DNA of 64,000 bases from Patagioenas fasciata (Eukaryota; Chordata; Aves; Columbiformes; Columbidae), in contig NC_092523.1 in assembly GCF_037038585.1 (NCBI RefSeq), positions 44,233,001-44,297,000 on the forward strand, given 5' to 3'. The first letter of the stretch is position 1. Each line of letters starts with the position of its first letter. Below are positions 1 to 12,724 of this stretch, piece by piece. Below the pieces are notes generated by a model. That model worked only from the letters and a program-made list of their open reading frames with translations. It was not told the origin of the DNA and did no database searches. The translations under genes and the position numbers were made by a program.

Positions 1-760
1 GGCGGGCTGGAGGCAGGGCCCCTCTGATTTGTATTGCGCACATTCTGTGGCTAGGAAGCGTTTGTCTCACATTAGATTATCTCCCGCACAGCTCATCCTT
101 TCAGGATCTGGATATCTGTCTCTATAGTATTCCATTTACCTGGATGACATACAACAGCTTCCTGGAAGAGAAACCTTGCCTTTCCTGTCGGTCAGGAGTC
201 ACCGGCAGAGGCTGGAGAAGTCTTTCTCTCTTGCAGTTGCCCTATCGAGGGCGGCATCCCGTGGCCAGGAGAGCCAGGGACAGGCCCAGCAAGTGGCGCC
301 TGCGAGGATCTCCTCTCAGGGCGGACGGCTGGCATCAGGGACAGGGACAAGCCGTGCTTGCTCCCAAGGAAGGGGCTCTGTCGTGGTAGAGGTCGGCTCG
401 GGGCCATGCTCCTGCTGCTGCCTTGCTGCAAGGGGTGCAGGGGCCAAGGCCCCGACTCGTTGGTGTGCTCCTGGTCTGTGACGATCTTGGGGCCTGCAGG
501 ATTGTGGGTCTGGCTCTGTGGGGCCAGGGAAGCTGAGAGCAGGGAGCGTTTTGAGGAGAGGCTGCTGTCTTACAGGGCTGAAGTAGCCGTATGCCATTTC
601 TGCCCCAGTTCCACAGGCACCATATCCCTCCCTTTTAGCCACATCTCACATCTGAATCCCTGTGTTGATCCATTTCCCACACCCATGGACACACCCAAAG
701 GAAGAGAGAAAATTGGAATGAGATAAGCACAGTTCAATAAAATTACAAAATACTATCGCA
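1..760. other. GC-rich island, no recognised gene
   Basis: This stretch is clearly richer in G and C than the DNA that follows it. Overlapping short ORFs occur on both strands (up to about 120 codons). That is expected where stop codons are rare, and none of the translations resembles a family I know. A canonical AATAAA lies at 736-741, after which the sequence becomes AT-rich. This would fit the 3' end of a transcript or an old LTR, but neither is demonstrated. No LTR ends, primer-binding site or splice pattern could be confirmed, and the island is cut by the window edge. Confidence 0.4.
736..741 (+). promoter_or_regulatory. possible polyadenylation signal AATAAA
   Basis: A canonical AATAAA sits at the boundary between the GC-rich island and AT-rich DNA. 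The hexamer is common by chance in AT-rich sequence. Only its position at the compositional edge makes it worth noting. Confidence 0.15.
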
Positions 761-1899
761 CTCCTAGTCTTTGTATATATCTATATATCTGTATAATAGA
801 AATGAAATATTCTGTAAAAGATACTCAATGCGATTCCTCATTAACTCCCTCTGCACTGAGCAGCAGCCCTTTTAGTAGGAGGTGGAGACATGGTTGTAAT
901 TACGTTGATCACTTCTGTTGGGATCTGACAATGTTCATCTTGCCATTTTATTATTATCATCAGTGCTGATCCCCTCCCTCAACCTGCTGATGATGTTCCT
1001 CCTCATGCAACCCAAGAGGCCCTTGGTCGTCCTGACTGGCTCAGGTTCAACATGGTGGCACCTGCAGTGTGTCCTGACACCTATTGTTGTTTCTCCCCAG
1101 GGGCAGGATTGTGCATTTTCATTGGGTGAACTTCAAGAGGTTCCAATCAGCCCATTTCTCCAGCCTTTTAGGTCACTCTGGGTGGTAGCATGATCTTCTG
1201 CTGTCTCTGATACATCTCCCAGTTCTGTACAGAGCTGTGATTTCATTGCTTTGGTTTCTTAAATGTAAATGTCATATAAATGTAGAGGAAGGAAATGAAG
1301 TGTACCAGTGTTTGCATACCCGCACATTATTTTTTTAATTTGGAATACCTACTTCATGTTTTAGTTCTGTTTCATCCTGCAGAGCAGCCTGTGGGGCAAT
1401 GTTGAAACCTGGGACCATCCCCTGGGTGCATGACTTTCCCTTGTCAGAAGTACTTCCGAAATCACAGAGCCTTTCCTAGCTGAGAGAAGAAAGTAAGAGG
1501 GAGTGGGAAGAGATCTCCAATTTCTTTTACAAAGGGTGCTTGGGGGGCGCATTTCCCCTCATGGCTGGAGATCCTGCTATGCCGCCTAGAAGCCAGTAGG
1601 GATTGATGTCAGAGCACTGTCTCAGCAACAGCATGCTCTCCCTAGTCCTCACTGCCACCATGAAAGCTGTAATTTGACCAAGACTGACTCCAGGGACACC
1701 TGGATCAATAGACAAGCAGCAAGAAGGATGCAAAATTTTGCTGTCATTAGCAATTGGTAGTGTGGGTGTTAGTGATTAGTCCGATCCTGTTGTACCTGAC
1801 CGTTTGAAGCGTCTAAGAATCCCATGTAAAGCCACATTCAGGGTGTCCCAGTTTAACTGGGAAACCTCATGCCTATGAATAAATATTCACCCTTGTGAT
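761..1899. other. Non-coding, mixed composition
   Basis: Only short ORFs without recognisable motifs are present. The one visible structure is an imperfect palindrome at 1842-1866 (12-bp arms with one mismatch and a single central base). I see no gene, RNA or named repeat. Confidence 0.4.
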
Positions 1900-2600
1900 T
1901 CCATGCTTTGCATCCCCATCTCTCACCTCAGTTGGCACAGGCCACTTGTGAATTTTCCAAAGAGTGGAAAAGCTGAAAAGCATCTGACAGGGTACCTGGA
2001 AGCACCTGGCACTGCAGTGCTTCAGGCACAGCTCCTGGCCATGCTGCTGCAATACAGAAGCTCAGGGCATGGCACATTTTTGAGGCAGGAAGTGCTGCAA
2101 GGGGGTGGCCTGTGCCTGCCCACCAGGAGCCGGATGGGACCAGAGAAGCCTCCTCAGCTCCGGCCTGTGCTGCTGTGGTTGCCCGGGGCTGGCAGAATCA
2201 TGCTGGAGAGGCTGCTGGGCAGAAACCCCACTAGGCATCCCAATGTAACAAGACTAAGCCTAAAGTAACAGGATCTTCATAGAGAAACAAGATCTGTAGA
2301 GAGACTGGACATGTGGCAAAGTGGGATGGCCTTGGTTTGCGAGCTGGGCAAGCGCATGTTCCCCTGCATGAGTCTTGCTGTAGCACAAACCGACAACACA
2401 CACGCTTGAGAAAACAGGTCAAGGAACCAACACTTGTCATCCAAGGGATATCAGGCTGCGAAGACCAGTGGGGGCCACTGGAGACCCCAGATGTGTTTTC
2501 TTGGCTTGGACCCCCTGATGCTGCTGCCAGGGACATCAGGCCTCAGCATGAGCTGCTGCCAAAGCCAGAGCAGGAGATGAGATAACATAACAGGCATCTG
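1900..2600. other. Second GC-richer island with short ORFs, no recognised gene
   Basis: Plus-strand ORFs of 121 codons (1903-2268) and 90 codons (2313-2585) and a minus-strand ORF of 101 codons (2231-2536) overlap here. None contains a motif or composition that suggests a real protein. Overlapping open frames on both strands are better explained by base composition. Together with 1-760 this could be a degraded element or a lncRNA locus, but nothing in the sequence decides it. Confidence 0.35.
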
Positions 2601-5600
2601 GTCCACTCCTGCTTATTTGGAAAAGCATTTGCTGTTCTGTCACACTTCTGTGTCATTTACCCTCACACAAGCTCCAGAGAAATACCTTGCTGCTTGAACT
2701 CTTAAACATATTTCACCATGTGACTGGAGATACTTTGGGACTTCTCCTGCAGGGTGGTCTTCTCATCAGCCCTTCCTTGCCACACCATGAGACCCAGGCT
2801 CTTTAAACCAGCATGCAGCATGAGAAGAATGAAAGTCCATCCATTCCTCAGTCCTTAACAGAGCCAGCTTTTAGGCTGTTGTACTACCAGTAAGAGTCTG
2901 TAAAAGTTAAATATTTTCTAATGAACTCTGGATGAAATTAAACAGATTTTCTTCATGTTAATGCTTTTCTACATTCTTCTAGTTGGAATTTCATCAGTGA
3001 GCTGGTCATATTATTGAAATTCAGTAGGAAAAAAATCTAGGTGTTGTTTACTCAAGCTGTGAAAATACTCTGTATTGAACACTATAACATCTCCTGATAT
3101 TTGCAGAGCTTGTTTTAGGGCTGAGTGATCAGATAGCTGAGGAAAAAGATTAAAAGAAAGAAGTGATGCAGGTAGACAAGGCTTTGAATTCATGCAGAGG
3201 AGTGAAGTACTGCTGTGTCAAAAGATAAATGTAAATAGTCTGAGATATGTAAATTTGCTTTTAATTAGCATCACAACCTGCTGCTATGAGAGAAAGTAGA
3301 ATAGATGGTCAAGTGACCAACAGCAGGTGTACAAAATAATTGTTGTGGTGAGAGCTGAGATTACAGGTGTGCCATAGGGCTGCTGAATGTCTTCCTTGAA
3401 AGCAGCTGGAATGAGGGCGTTTAACAGTGGAACAAGCTGAAATAATGCGGTATAACTTGGATACAGTGTTCTAGCTCCCTCATATGTGATATTGTACGTG
3501 CAGCTCTTGGCAGCACTGGGTGGGAGGCTGTGTGTTTCTCATGTCTCACCCTAGCTCAAGCACTGATGTACTGAGTTCTTGCAGTGCTCAGTGGTGTGTC
3601 ACCATCTCAGGGTGGACTCTTATGCTTTATCCTCCACCCTATGTCTTCCTGAAAGCTATCATATCAGAATGGGTGTTTCCTTCAAGGTCTACCAAAAGTT
3701 ATTAACATTCCATCTTTTTCTGCTGAAGCAAATGGGAAGGAGAGGAATGAAATGAGCAGATAGAAAATAGTTTTGCTTTTAGGGCTCTGTTTTCCAGTGG
3801 ATTTTTCTGTTGGAACATCCAGTGTTTGTCATCCTCTTAAGCTTCAAAAAAGTGTTGCAAGAGCCGTTTTGGTCAGCTTTTAATTATCTAGCTGTACTAT
3901 ATGGTGGTTTCCAAATCAGTTCATTGAGATGTTTTCATCATTATGTCAAGTGAATGAGACACTTTTTTTAGAATGTCAGAATGTTGCTCAAAGGCTGTTT
4001 TGCACCTGCATGGAAAGAAAAAGCCATACTCTAATGGTATGAATCTAATGCAACTTCCAAAAATTTATTCCTAATTTCAGCTCTGATAACTCTCTCTGGT
4101 GAGTGACTAGAAGTAAATGACTGAATATGCTAGGTTTTTTAAAGTGATCTTCAAAGTATGTCATGTTAATGCCCTAGTTAAACAATTCACCTCAAACTAA
4201 GAAAGAGGTCACTTCACAGATGAAGGCTGGAACATGAAAAATATCACCCCATAAAAATCTTAGGAGCCTTTCAGGAAGTAGAGCCCTAACACCGATACAA
4301 GAAAACTGGAGAATTAGCAAGTAAAGCTCCTAAGCTAGAGACACAATAATTCTTAACAAAGGAAAAGCCCAAACAGAATAGTTAAAACAATTTATGATAC
4401 AATTGTCTATAAAGGAACCATTAAATCTGAACAAAAAAGCTCAGCTCAGAAGCCTGGGTCTACCCTAATAGAAGCATTAAATAATTACCTCCTTCACTGA
4501 GAAAATAAGTGAACTTTTGGAAAAAGACTAGTATTAAAATATTATATCATTACAAATATCTATGATTTAATTCCTTAATGGTGGTAGAAGTCAGGCATAA
4601 ACCAGGACAAATGGCATTATCAGGAAAACACAACAGATCATTAACAGAACAGTAACTTCACCTTGTAAAGGACACTTCAGCAGTCTCTGGTACTGCTTGA
4701 ACTCTAGCTGACATTGCTGCAGGACTATTGTAAGGTTTTATGCTTAGTCCTATTTCTGTTACCAGAAGGACACAATGGTAATCAAAATAACTCCCCTGCT
4801 TAGCTAGCCAGATGAAAATTTTCTGTCTTCTCAAGCCATATATTTTATGTATGGTCTGATGAAGAGGTTTTTAACTTGTGTCTACCACCTTTAGCTTTGT
4901 ATGTTCATTTAGGAATTACAGCTTCTGCAGAATCATACTGCCATGCTATGGCCTCAACCCAGTTATTTTTGTCGATAATACTGTTTTTTCACTCACTCTA
5001 ATTCCATCTACTATATTTTTTCCTTGCAGATTTAACTTCTTTAAAATTTGTTTAAAAGTGTATCTTAGAAGGTAAGTGCTACTCCTTTTATTTTCCTATT
5101 CAAAAGAAGGAGACTAGTTGTACCTTGCATTAAAATGATCAACTTATGGGTGAAATAGCACAAATATAGTGTTATATAGTATGTAAATTAAGAAATAAAT
5201 TTAGATGAAAAGCTATCCAGGATGTGGATATCATGATTTTAAATTCCTTCTAACTGCTCAGTTTTTTAATTAGAAATTATATTTCTGAGACAGGAAAGAA
5301 GCCCAAAGGGCTGGAAGATGTTTTGCTTTATTAATATAGTTAGTTAAGTTTAAATATGGTAAATATAGTGACAGTACTATAGTACTTCAGCACGGAGTAA
5401 GATTTTTTAATTAAATCTGAACATAGGAGGGAAAAAAAATGAATGTATAGTTTTCTGGTCTTCATTGACACCAGAAAGCAGTATCTGCTGTAATATTTAC
5501 CTCTTTATGCAAAGTCTTATGTGATGTTACTGATATTTTGTGAAGGTGGTCCTGTATTTGTAATAATGATAGAACTATTGAAAGTGTTACTTTAATTAAT

Positions 5601-5895
5601 TGTGGGTCATATCAAGACACCTGCTCTGCAAGAGACTTATTATTTTTAAACCCTATTGCACTGAACCCTGGGATATCAAATACATGCAATAACTGTTTTA
5701 GTAATTATCAAAAAAGCACTTAGCCTAATGTGAATGTCCTATTGCTGAATATTTCAGTGACCCATAAAAAAAGGAATGAGAAAGGAAACGAAGGAGATGA
5801 CCCATTTTGTAGGAAGTTGCTGCCCCTGAAAGAAATATAAACCAATTGCCATATTTAAGAATTCGACAGCCAGCTTTTGAATGAAGTTCTTTTTC

Positions 5896-5910
5896 TTTTT
5901 TTTTTTTTTT
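5896..5910. repeat. Homopolymer T15
   Basis: Fifteen uninterrupted T, preceded by a further T-rich run broken by one C. This is a simple repeat, or possibly the remains of an A-tail on the minus strand. No retroposed body could be recognised next to it. Confidence 0.8.
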
Positions 5911-6585
5911 CCCACTAGTTCAATGAAATGTAGAGCAAGGACATCATATCTTTCCAAATAAACTAGTAAAGATTTCTCAAGGGATAGTTTTCAGGCACTG
6001 TGGACCTGATCTCAACTAGGACTAATGGTCCTGAAATCAGTGTTCCCTCCTGGTAGTTGTCTGTACTGATCTAGTCTCTCTGGAATTAATTTTTTTTACA
6101 GTCAGATTAGAGAAATTAAAAAAAATCAGAGCTGAGTGTTTAATGGTATAATTGCAGTAATATAAGGGAGAGTATTTCAGCTCTTTCGTTTCCCTAAACA
6201 ACTGAAACACTGTTTTAGTGGCAAATATGCTAGAAGCATTCTGTCCTCTGTGTAAAACTAGAATTCTGTCCTCCTAATGCAGAGCCTCAGTTTATCTGAA
6301 GCAGCTCTCAGCCCTTTTCTGAAAGGATTCCCTTTGAATTTGCAATCTCTTTTAGAGATGGACTGGCTGTTACACAGCTGGCACTGTTATTGCACAGTCC
6401 CATTTTAGTAATCTATAATAGCCATCTGTGCACTCTCAAAACCCTACCGCATAAAACCCAAGCATTTCTACAGTCCAAAGGTGTATACTTATGTTTTGAG
6501 GTGGATCTAAGATGAGGGTTTAATGGGAACATGAAATTATGCTGTTAGGAGAATATTGGCTTTAGAGGACCTGCTTTCATGCATT

Positions 6586-6602
6586 AAAAAAAAAAAAAAA
6601 AA
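6586..6602. repeat. Homopolymer A17
   Basis: Seventeen consecutive A within AT-rich DNA. There is no recognisable retrocopy upstream that would make it a poly(A) tail. Confidence 0.8.
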
Positions 6603-6969
6603 GGATCCAGGTCTTCACATTAACCAGTTTAAATATTTTTTGGCCAACCTAATTTTATTATGAATATGTTGAAAAACTGTATAGCAATTTCTTATATTAT
6701 AGTGTTTTTCTAAGGTGCTTTAAAAGGTTTTATATTTTCATATACTCTAAAACTTAGACAATTCCATAGGATTGTTAATTGGAGCTACAAATCATGCAGT
6801 TTCTAGAAGAATAAAGAAAGTTCCATTCTCTGTTAGTTATGAACCTGTTTCTAAATGGACAATGTGACATTTAATTAATAAGTATTTGCCCTAAGCAATT
6901 TCATTTCCTTTCATTCAGGTGTATAGGATGAATAAAAAATGAAAATAGACTGCACCTTTTATTTTGGAC

Positions 6970-7080
6970 TTTTTTGTTGTTGTTGTTGTTTTGTTTTGTT
7001 TTAACCATAATTTTCTAAAATAGAATTAATTTTAGCTTTTAAAAAAAATCAAAAAACAACAAAACAAAATCAAAAAAACA
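6970..7080. repeat. Paired low-complexity tracts, T/G-rich then A/C-rich
   Basis: 6970-7002 is built of TTG and TTTTG units. After a 38-bp spacer, 7041-7080 is built of AAC, AAAAC and poly-A units. The two tracts are roughly complementary in composition and could pair imperfectly, but the unit order does not match exactly. I read this as two simple repeats, not one inverted element. Confidence 0.6.
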
Positions 7081-10000
7081 TTTTCACCCTGCTGTCAAAC
7101 TTTGAGTATTTTGTCCACAGGTGAAGGCTGCAGCTGTATACACATCAAATTGCTATATTCTTTTGTTACGTTTGTTGCAACATGCTGTTAAAATGGTATA
7201 AAACAGAGTCAGAGGTGATGGTTGCCTGTCACAAGCTAAACATTTGGCACAGAGGACTGCAGTGTGTTATCGGTGCTCATATTCTTTCAGATAACATAAG
7301 GAAGTGGAATTTCCATTGCAGATTTAACTAAAGTAGTGAGCTCCAATTCTACCTCAATTCTTACTCTACATTGAGACTGGAATGTGCTTTTGTTTCTCAG
7401 ATCAATGGGTCTATCTAAACCTACCTTTCCACTGAAAGTAGTAAAACCCATTAAAATGTTTTCTGGAACATTTTTCTGCAATGGATGATGATAACAAGCT
7501 TTGTGCCACCATCTCCCCTCAGGAAAAGACAATAAAAGGAAAGCGGAATTATTCTTTCCCCTTTCCTCTGTTTTTCTACTGCTCTGTCTCAGGCACTTCC
7601 AGCACAATAGCAGTTTCTGCAAGGTGAGAGCAGAATAATGGGAAATACGAGGTGTTCGGTTCCTTCTAACCTTGTTTTTTTTTCCTCCTGCCACAATAGA
7701 TGTGTTAGGTACTTTCTGAAGCCTCTGGTTTCAGTGTGGTATCTTCTGCATCTTCAGAATAGCAAACTTTCTATGCAAAGTAAACAATGCAGTTCAGTTG
7801 TGTGTGGGTGGTGGATTATTTCTAAGTATTGGTTGAATTCCAGAAGTTCAGCCAGAAAAGATGATTGCTATATCTGGGTGAAGTATTGGTGAATCCTTTT
7901 TGCTAAACGTGACTTACTAAATTTTTTCTGTTCGCTGTTTACTGTTTTTTTCACATGGCAGTGAACACAGAGAAGTTTTTTGTCTTTTATGTTGCTGTTG
8001 CACATTGTATTCTGACAGTATATCATGTAGGTATGGTTGCTCCTATGGCTATACGCTCAAATAGTGTATCAAATTGAAAAAAAAGATCAATTTCTAAAAT
8101 TCTCTAATTTTGGAACTTGACCAGAAAACTGAAAAAAAATTATTGGCAGCTATAGATATTATCACAATCAGAAAGTACTGTATCTGTTTTCTGAGTGTAC
8201 AGGATATAATTCTTAGAAGACTGTTTATCTTTTTCTTTCAGGCAGTAAGGGAATAAGAATGAGTTATGGAATAATGGTCAGAGAGGTGCGATTATATGGT
8301 CTACACCATACCACTACAAAAGAATAAAGAATGTTTTCTCACATTGATGTACAACTTTATATAACTTGCTGATTTACAAATAAGACAGATGTTGTATTTA
8401 AGAACTGCAACAGGGTTTGAATAATATTCAGAGACCAAACTGAAATTTCTATATAACCATAAAATATTTGTTACAACTGCTGTTATAAAATTTCAGTACC
8501 AAAGTTAAAAAAATATGTTGGCTGTACTGGTTTACTCAATTATAGAGCTATATGTATTTGCAAAGTTCATTACTAGTGAAGAGTTGTGAACAGATGAACA
8601 TAAAAGAGAAATATTGTAAACCACAATTTTCTCAGGTAATTCTGATTTTAAGATCTACTGTTGAAAAGATAAAATACAGAAAGTGAAATCTAACTAGCTG
8701 AAAATAAATTTACCATTTATTAGAGATACACATCTTCATTTGGATTTCTGTGTCAGAATATTTGTGGTCCATATCTTCAATAAGAAGATAGAAAAAATTA
8801 ATCACAGTATTTCAAGAACATGTTAGTTTTACTGTTCTTAGAATTATCAGCCTTGTTTATAGGTAGTATTCCATTTGATTTATTAAATGATTCTACATAT
8901 AAAGTTTTATGGTACAATAAAACCATAGAGCTTAACGCAAAGGTGACCTTCATTGGAAATGTGCATATGAAAATGCTCAGTTCATACAAAGATAACCATT
9001 ATTATTGTTTAGCTGCATGAAATAATATCTCCACTCATACAACAGGTATTGCTAGTCTGTTCAATTTACCCAATAGTGTATGATCCAGCTTTAGTTGGTA
9101 GCAAAACCAAAAATCTAAACCATGCAAGCACAGTCATGTGGCTTTAATGATTTGATGATACAGTATTGAAACAGTGATAAAGTTTCCTCTCACCGGGATT
9201 ATCCTTTTGAAGCTTCCTTCACATACGTTTCATTTTACTTTAATGTATTTAGCACTTTCATCTATTCTTTTGCAGGTCATTTTGGGGCTTGAAGATATTT
9301 AAGTGGATTTTTTACATCACCACAGAACAACAAAATTTACAATCATCACTAACATTGTGAATTCCACTGTAATCCGCTCTTCATAGTTCACTACTTCAGA
9401 TTAGTATTTTGTGAGGGACAATAAAATACTAAGTCGTGAAGAAGAATTTTATTGTGGATCTAGAGTGTAAATCATTAGACCTGGTGGTTTAGAAATTAGG
9501 AAAGGAGATGTGACTAGATTTAGAATATTGTTATGCAAAAAAAAAAAAAAGAGTGACAAAAATGGTGAGAAGTAGCACCCTGAATCAATAAAGATACAGG
9601 TATAGGGGAGCAGGATACATCATCAAAGGTCTCCTCTTGTGCAGTACTGCTCTGAGTATGCCATATCTATTCCTGTGCTCAGAATAGTACTGTCTGTCAT
9701 TATGGGAACACTCTGCAACTTTACTTTCTCTGAGGTAAATTACATAAACTGGTAAAGCTGCATATTGCATGTTTGATGCTTTGTTATACGGAACTGCAAG
9801 AATCAGACTTGGTACTATCTGTTAAACTGGCAAAAAGTAAAAATTATTTCATTTAGAGAAATTATGATCTTATAGGGAATACTTTGACTAAGTCTGTGTT
9901 TTCTCCCTTTAGAAAATGCTGATTGATTGACCTTAGAAGTAGTAACTAGTAATTTTCTTTTTTTTTTTTTTTTACGTACCTATTATTTTAAAGAAGCCCT

Positions 10001-12724
10001 GCACTGTGGGGAAATGCTAAATGCTTTTTGAAAAGCGCTTCTTTTTTTTTGATGGAGGCTCTGAGAAGAGTTCAGAACCATGATATTTTTGTCCCCTTTA
10101 GTGAATGAATCAAAACTTTTTCTTGCTTAAACTTGATTTTAAGTTCTCTACTCTTTTAGTACCGTATTTCTACTCAGGAGTCGATATTCATATTCATGTA
10201 CATCTGTTCCTAATTTTTTCATATCGTATATACTTGTGCTCTTTGGGCTAGCTTTTTTTCCAAAGTAGATGTGGCTTTCTAGTTACATTACATTGCTTAA
10301 GAGAAGATTTAGTCACTTCTAATACAAAATAACTTCTACCAATTATGCCATAGGGAGATGCAATCTGATACTGAATTAACTTGCCTTTCTATATACAAAG
10401 AATCTTCTGGAATTTAATGTGAAGATGCTAGCAATGTTTGCAAAATTACAAAAGATACCCTACAAAACACAAACAAAAAAAGCCCTCAATACATAGGAAA
10501 ATGTAAATTTTGAAGGAACTGAAATCTCTTTCCAATTGTTCTCAGAGCAAATTCCTATGCAGCTCTAGTCAGCATATTGCATAGCTTTGGTATACACATA
10601 AGATCACATGGAAGCTTGCCAGCTACCTTATAGTGTAAACATTTGCATTCAGTATCCATCAGAATCTGCTTCTGGGGAGGAGGCTGTTTGTCTGAAATGA
10701 TTGAAATTTATCTTACTCATGCAACACAGAGCTATCAGCAATGAACTTTGTTGCTATCTTCCAGGTTTCCCATGTTCTCACTCTTTCTCCCTCTGTAAGT
10801 ACAGATGAGTTTTGAATATAGTTCACAGATGGCATTTTAGCAAAAGCCTCCTTTGTGAATAAGGCAAACAAGAGCTGGCTTGTGCAAGGTACAATAGTTA
10901 GAAGAGGCAACTATTTGAGTAGTGTAGGCTAGAGAAGATCTCTTCAGCAATTTAAATATTAATATAGATCCGCATACAAATGCTGTTAAGAACCTGCTGG
11001 TATTTGTACACAACCTGGGGTGCAAATGATAGCAAGACCACTTCATTCAATACTAAAATGAAGTGGTTATTTAATAGTGTATCAAAGTAAAGAAAGGTTT
11101 AATAGGAAATAATGAGTCATATTACAGTCAACACTATTTTAAAATATCTGTAATTACTGAAGAGAATTATTAAGAAAGATAATTAAGAAAGTAAAAATCA
11201 ATGCACCTCTTAATCTGGTGAAATTCTTTATATATAAATACTTCAAGAACGAGAACAAATTTCCCTTTGCTTATATAAATGACTAAGAGAAGCCCCCAAC
11301 CAACACGCACAGTAGAAACTTGAGCACCAAGTAATAAAAATAGTCAAGCAAGAGTAAACTATAAAGAAGAAAAAAGCAATGACAAAATATTTGTGTACTG
11401 GAAGTATTTTCTCTGTGGACCCAGACACTGAAGTAATTACAGAGAGGGAAAATTCTATTAAGCAAAGAATTGTCTTGTGTGCTCTGATATTGCAGAAATG
11501 TGAATATTTTATAGTTTTGGTTTGCCCAAAATTTAAGCCACTCATTCTCCTATTCTAATCTTGTTAAGCCTTATGTGCTCATCTTCTGCTTTTAATTCAT
11601 TCTATTTGGGTTATTGCATAATGGTAACAAACAGATAACAAATGATGTGAAATTTGGCCCGTTATATTTCGTTCCCATTTTGCATATTTAGGGCATTCTA
11701 GTGTCTGACTCTTTGCCAGCAGTAAATTTGCTGCTCGTTTTAATTAATTTAATTCTTCATGCTTTTCTGAAAGCAATTAAACAAGGATTTTATGCATTCA
11801 CTATAGGATTTTCTTTACCTTTCGAAAACTGTAAGGGTTAGAGCTGTCATATCTCACCTGCATGAAGGTAATCGTCATTTGCACCAAGTTGGTTAGGCTT
11901 AGATTCAAGGCACTGCATACTAGATTTCTTGTTACTAAGAAACAAATTTGAGGAAGAAGTGCTGTTAGTAAGCTCTTTTATTTTGATCCGTTTTACTTGG
12001 AGATGATCTCTTACTAACTCAGATATGAGTCTACCTACTAGCAAACAAGATTTTAAAGGTAATACCAATAATGATAAGCTGATACAAGTATTAAGCTTGC
12101 AGCACCTGTCCTAGTATCTGCAAATTATACTTATCTCTTATATATAGCTTGGATATCTCAAGACTGCTAACAGTGCTGATGTAGCCTTAGATGTCCCAGA
12201 AGTAAACTGTGTTCTAATAGTCAACATAAAATGCTGTGTGCAGAGGTATGTCTTAAACCTAGCTCCTAGGAATTAGCCTATACCCAGTCATGCCTGCATA
12301 GTGAAATAGTGCAAAGCAGAGGATCATTCTCCTATCTTGTGTGAAACAATTCAAACCAGATTTCTTATGCCAAAGCAGAAAGAATACAAAGGTTTTGGGG
12401 GCTGAAAGAGAAGAACACCATCACAAATATAATTGCCTATCCTGGTGGTTAGGCAGAAGGAAATCAAATCAACACAAATTGTAGTTGTATTGATTTAAGA
12501 GAAGGAGAAATATGGGGAACATGGACTTGGAACTCTGTGCACAAATTCATTGGAAGCAGGCTAAAATTTATGGAGTTAGTAGAGTTAGCCTAAAACAAAA
12601 AAAGATTGACAGTCTCTGTGGAAGTTATATGAATTGATAACAGATTATTTCTGTGATGTTTTTGCCCATGGAATCTAACAACTGTAGAAAAATTATCAAA
12701 GTTGGAATTCCAATTCTTATGCAG
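7081..12724. other. AT-rich non-coding stretch
   Basis: The longest ORF is 135 codons on the minus strand (7287-7694). Its translation has no recognisable domain and lies in DNA that shows no coding bias. Poly-A/T runs and one small hairpin (11037-11067, listed separately) are the only structures I can point to. Confidence 0.4.
11037..11067. other. Perfect 11-bp inverted repeat with 9-nt loop
   Basis: The arms at 11037-11047 and 11057-11067 are exact reverse complements, with a 9-nt AT-rich spacer. The stem is short for a microRNA precursor. It could be a chance palindrome or a protein-binding dyad. Confidence 0.6.

Larger units (their letters stand above)
2601..6969. other. AT-rich non-coding stretch
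   Basis: I see no ORF above about 65 codons with protein-like composition, no RNA gene and no named transposon. It contains T15 at 5896-5910 and A17 at 6586-6602. About 4180-4700 is A-rich on the plus strand with many in-frame stops. I considered a mitochondrial insert or retroviral remnant there and could not support either. Confidence 0.4.

Noticed and set aside
290..320. TGGCGCC resembling a retroviral primer-binding site start
   Set aside because: Only seven bases match, there is no LTR end pair, and no gag/pol traces follow.
4180..4700. A-rich, strand-asymmetric segment considered as a mitochondrial insert or retroviral remnant
   Set aside because: No recognisable rRNA, tRNA or protein signature, and many stops in all frames.
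7287..7694. 135-codon minus-strand ORF
   Set aside because: No domain, no splice or start context, and composition like random translation.
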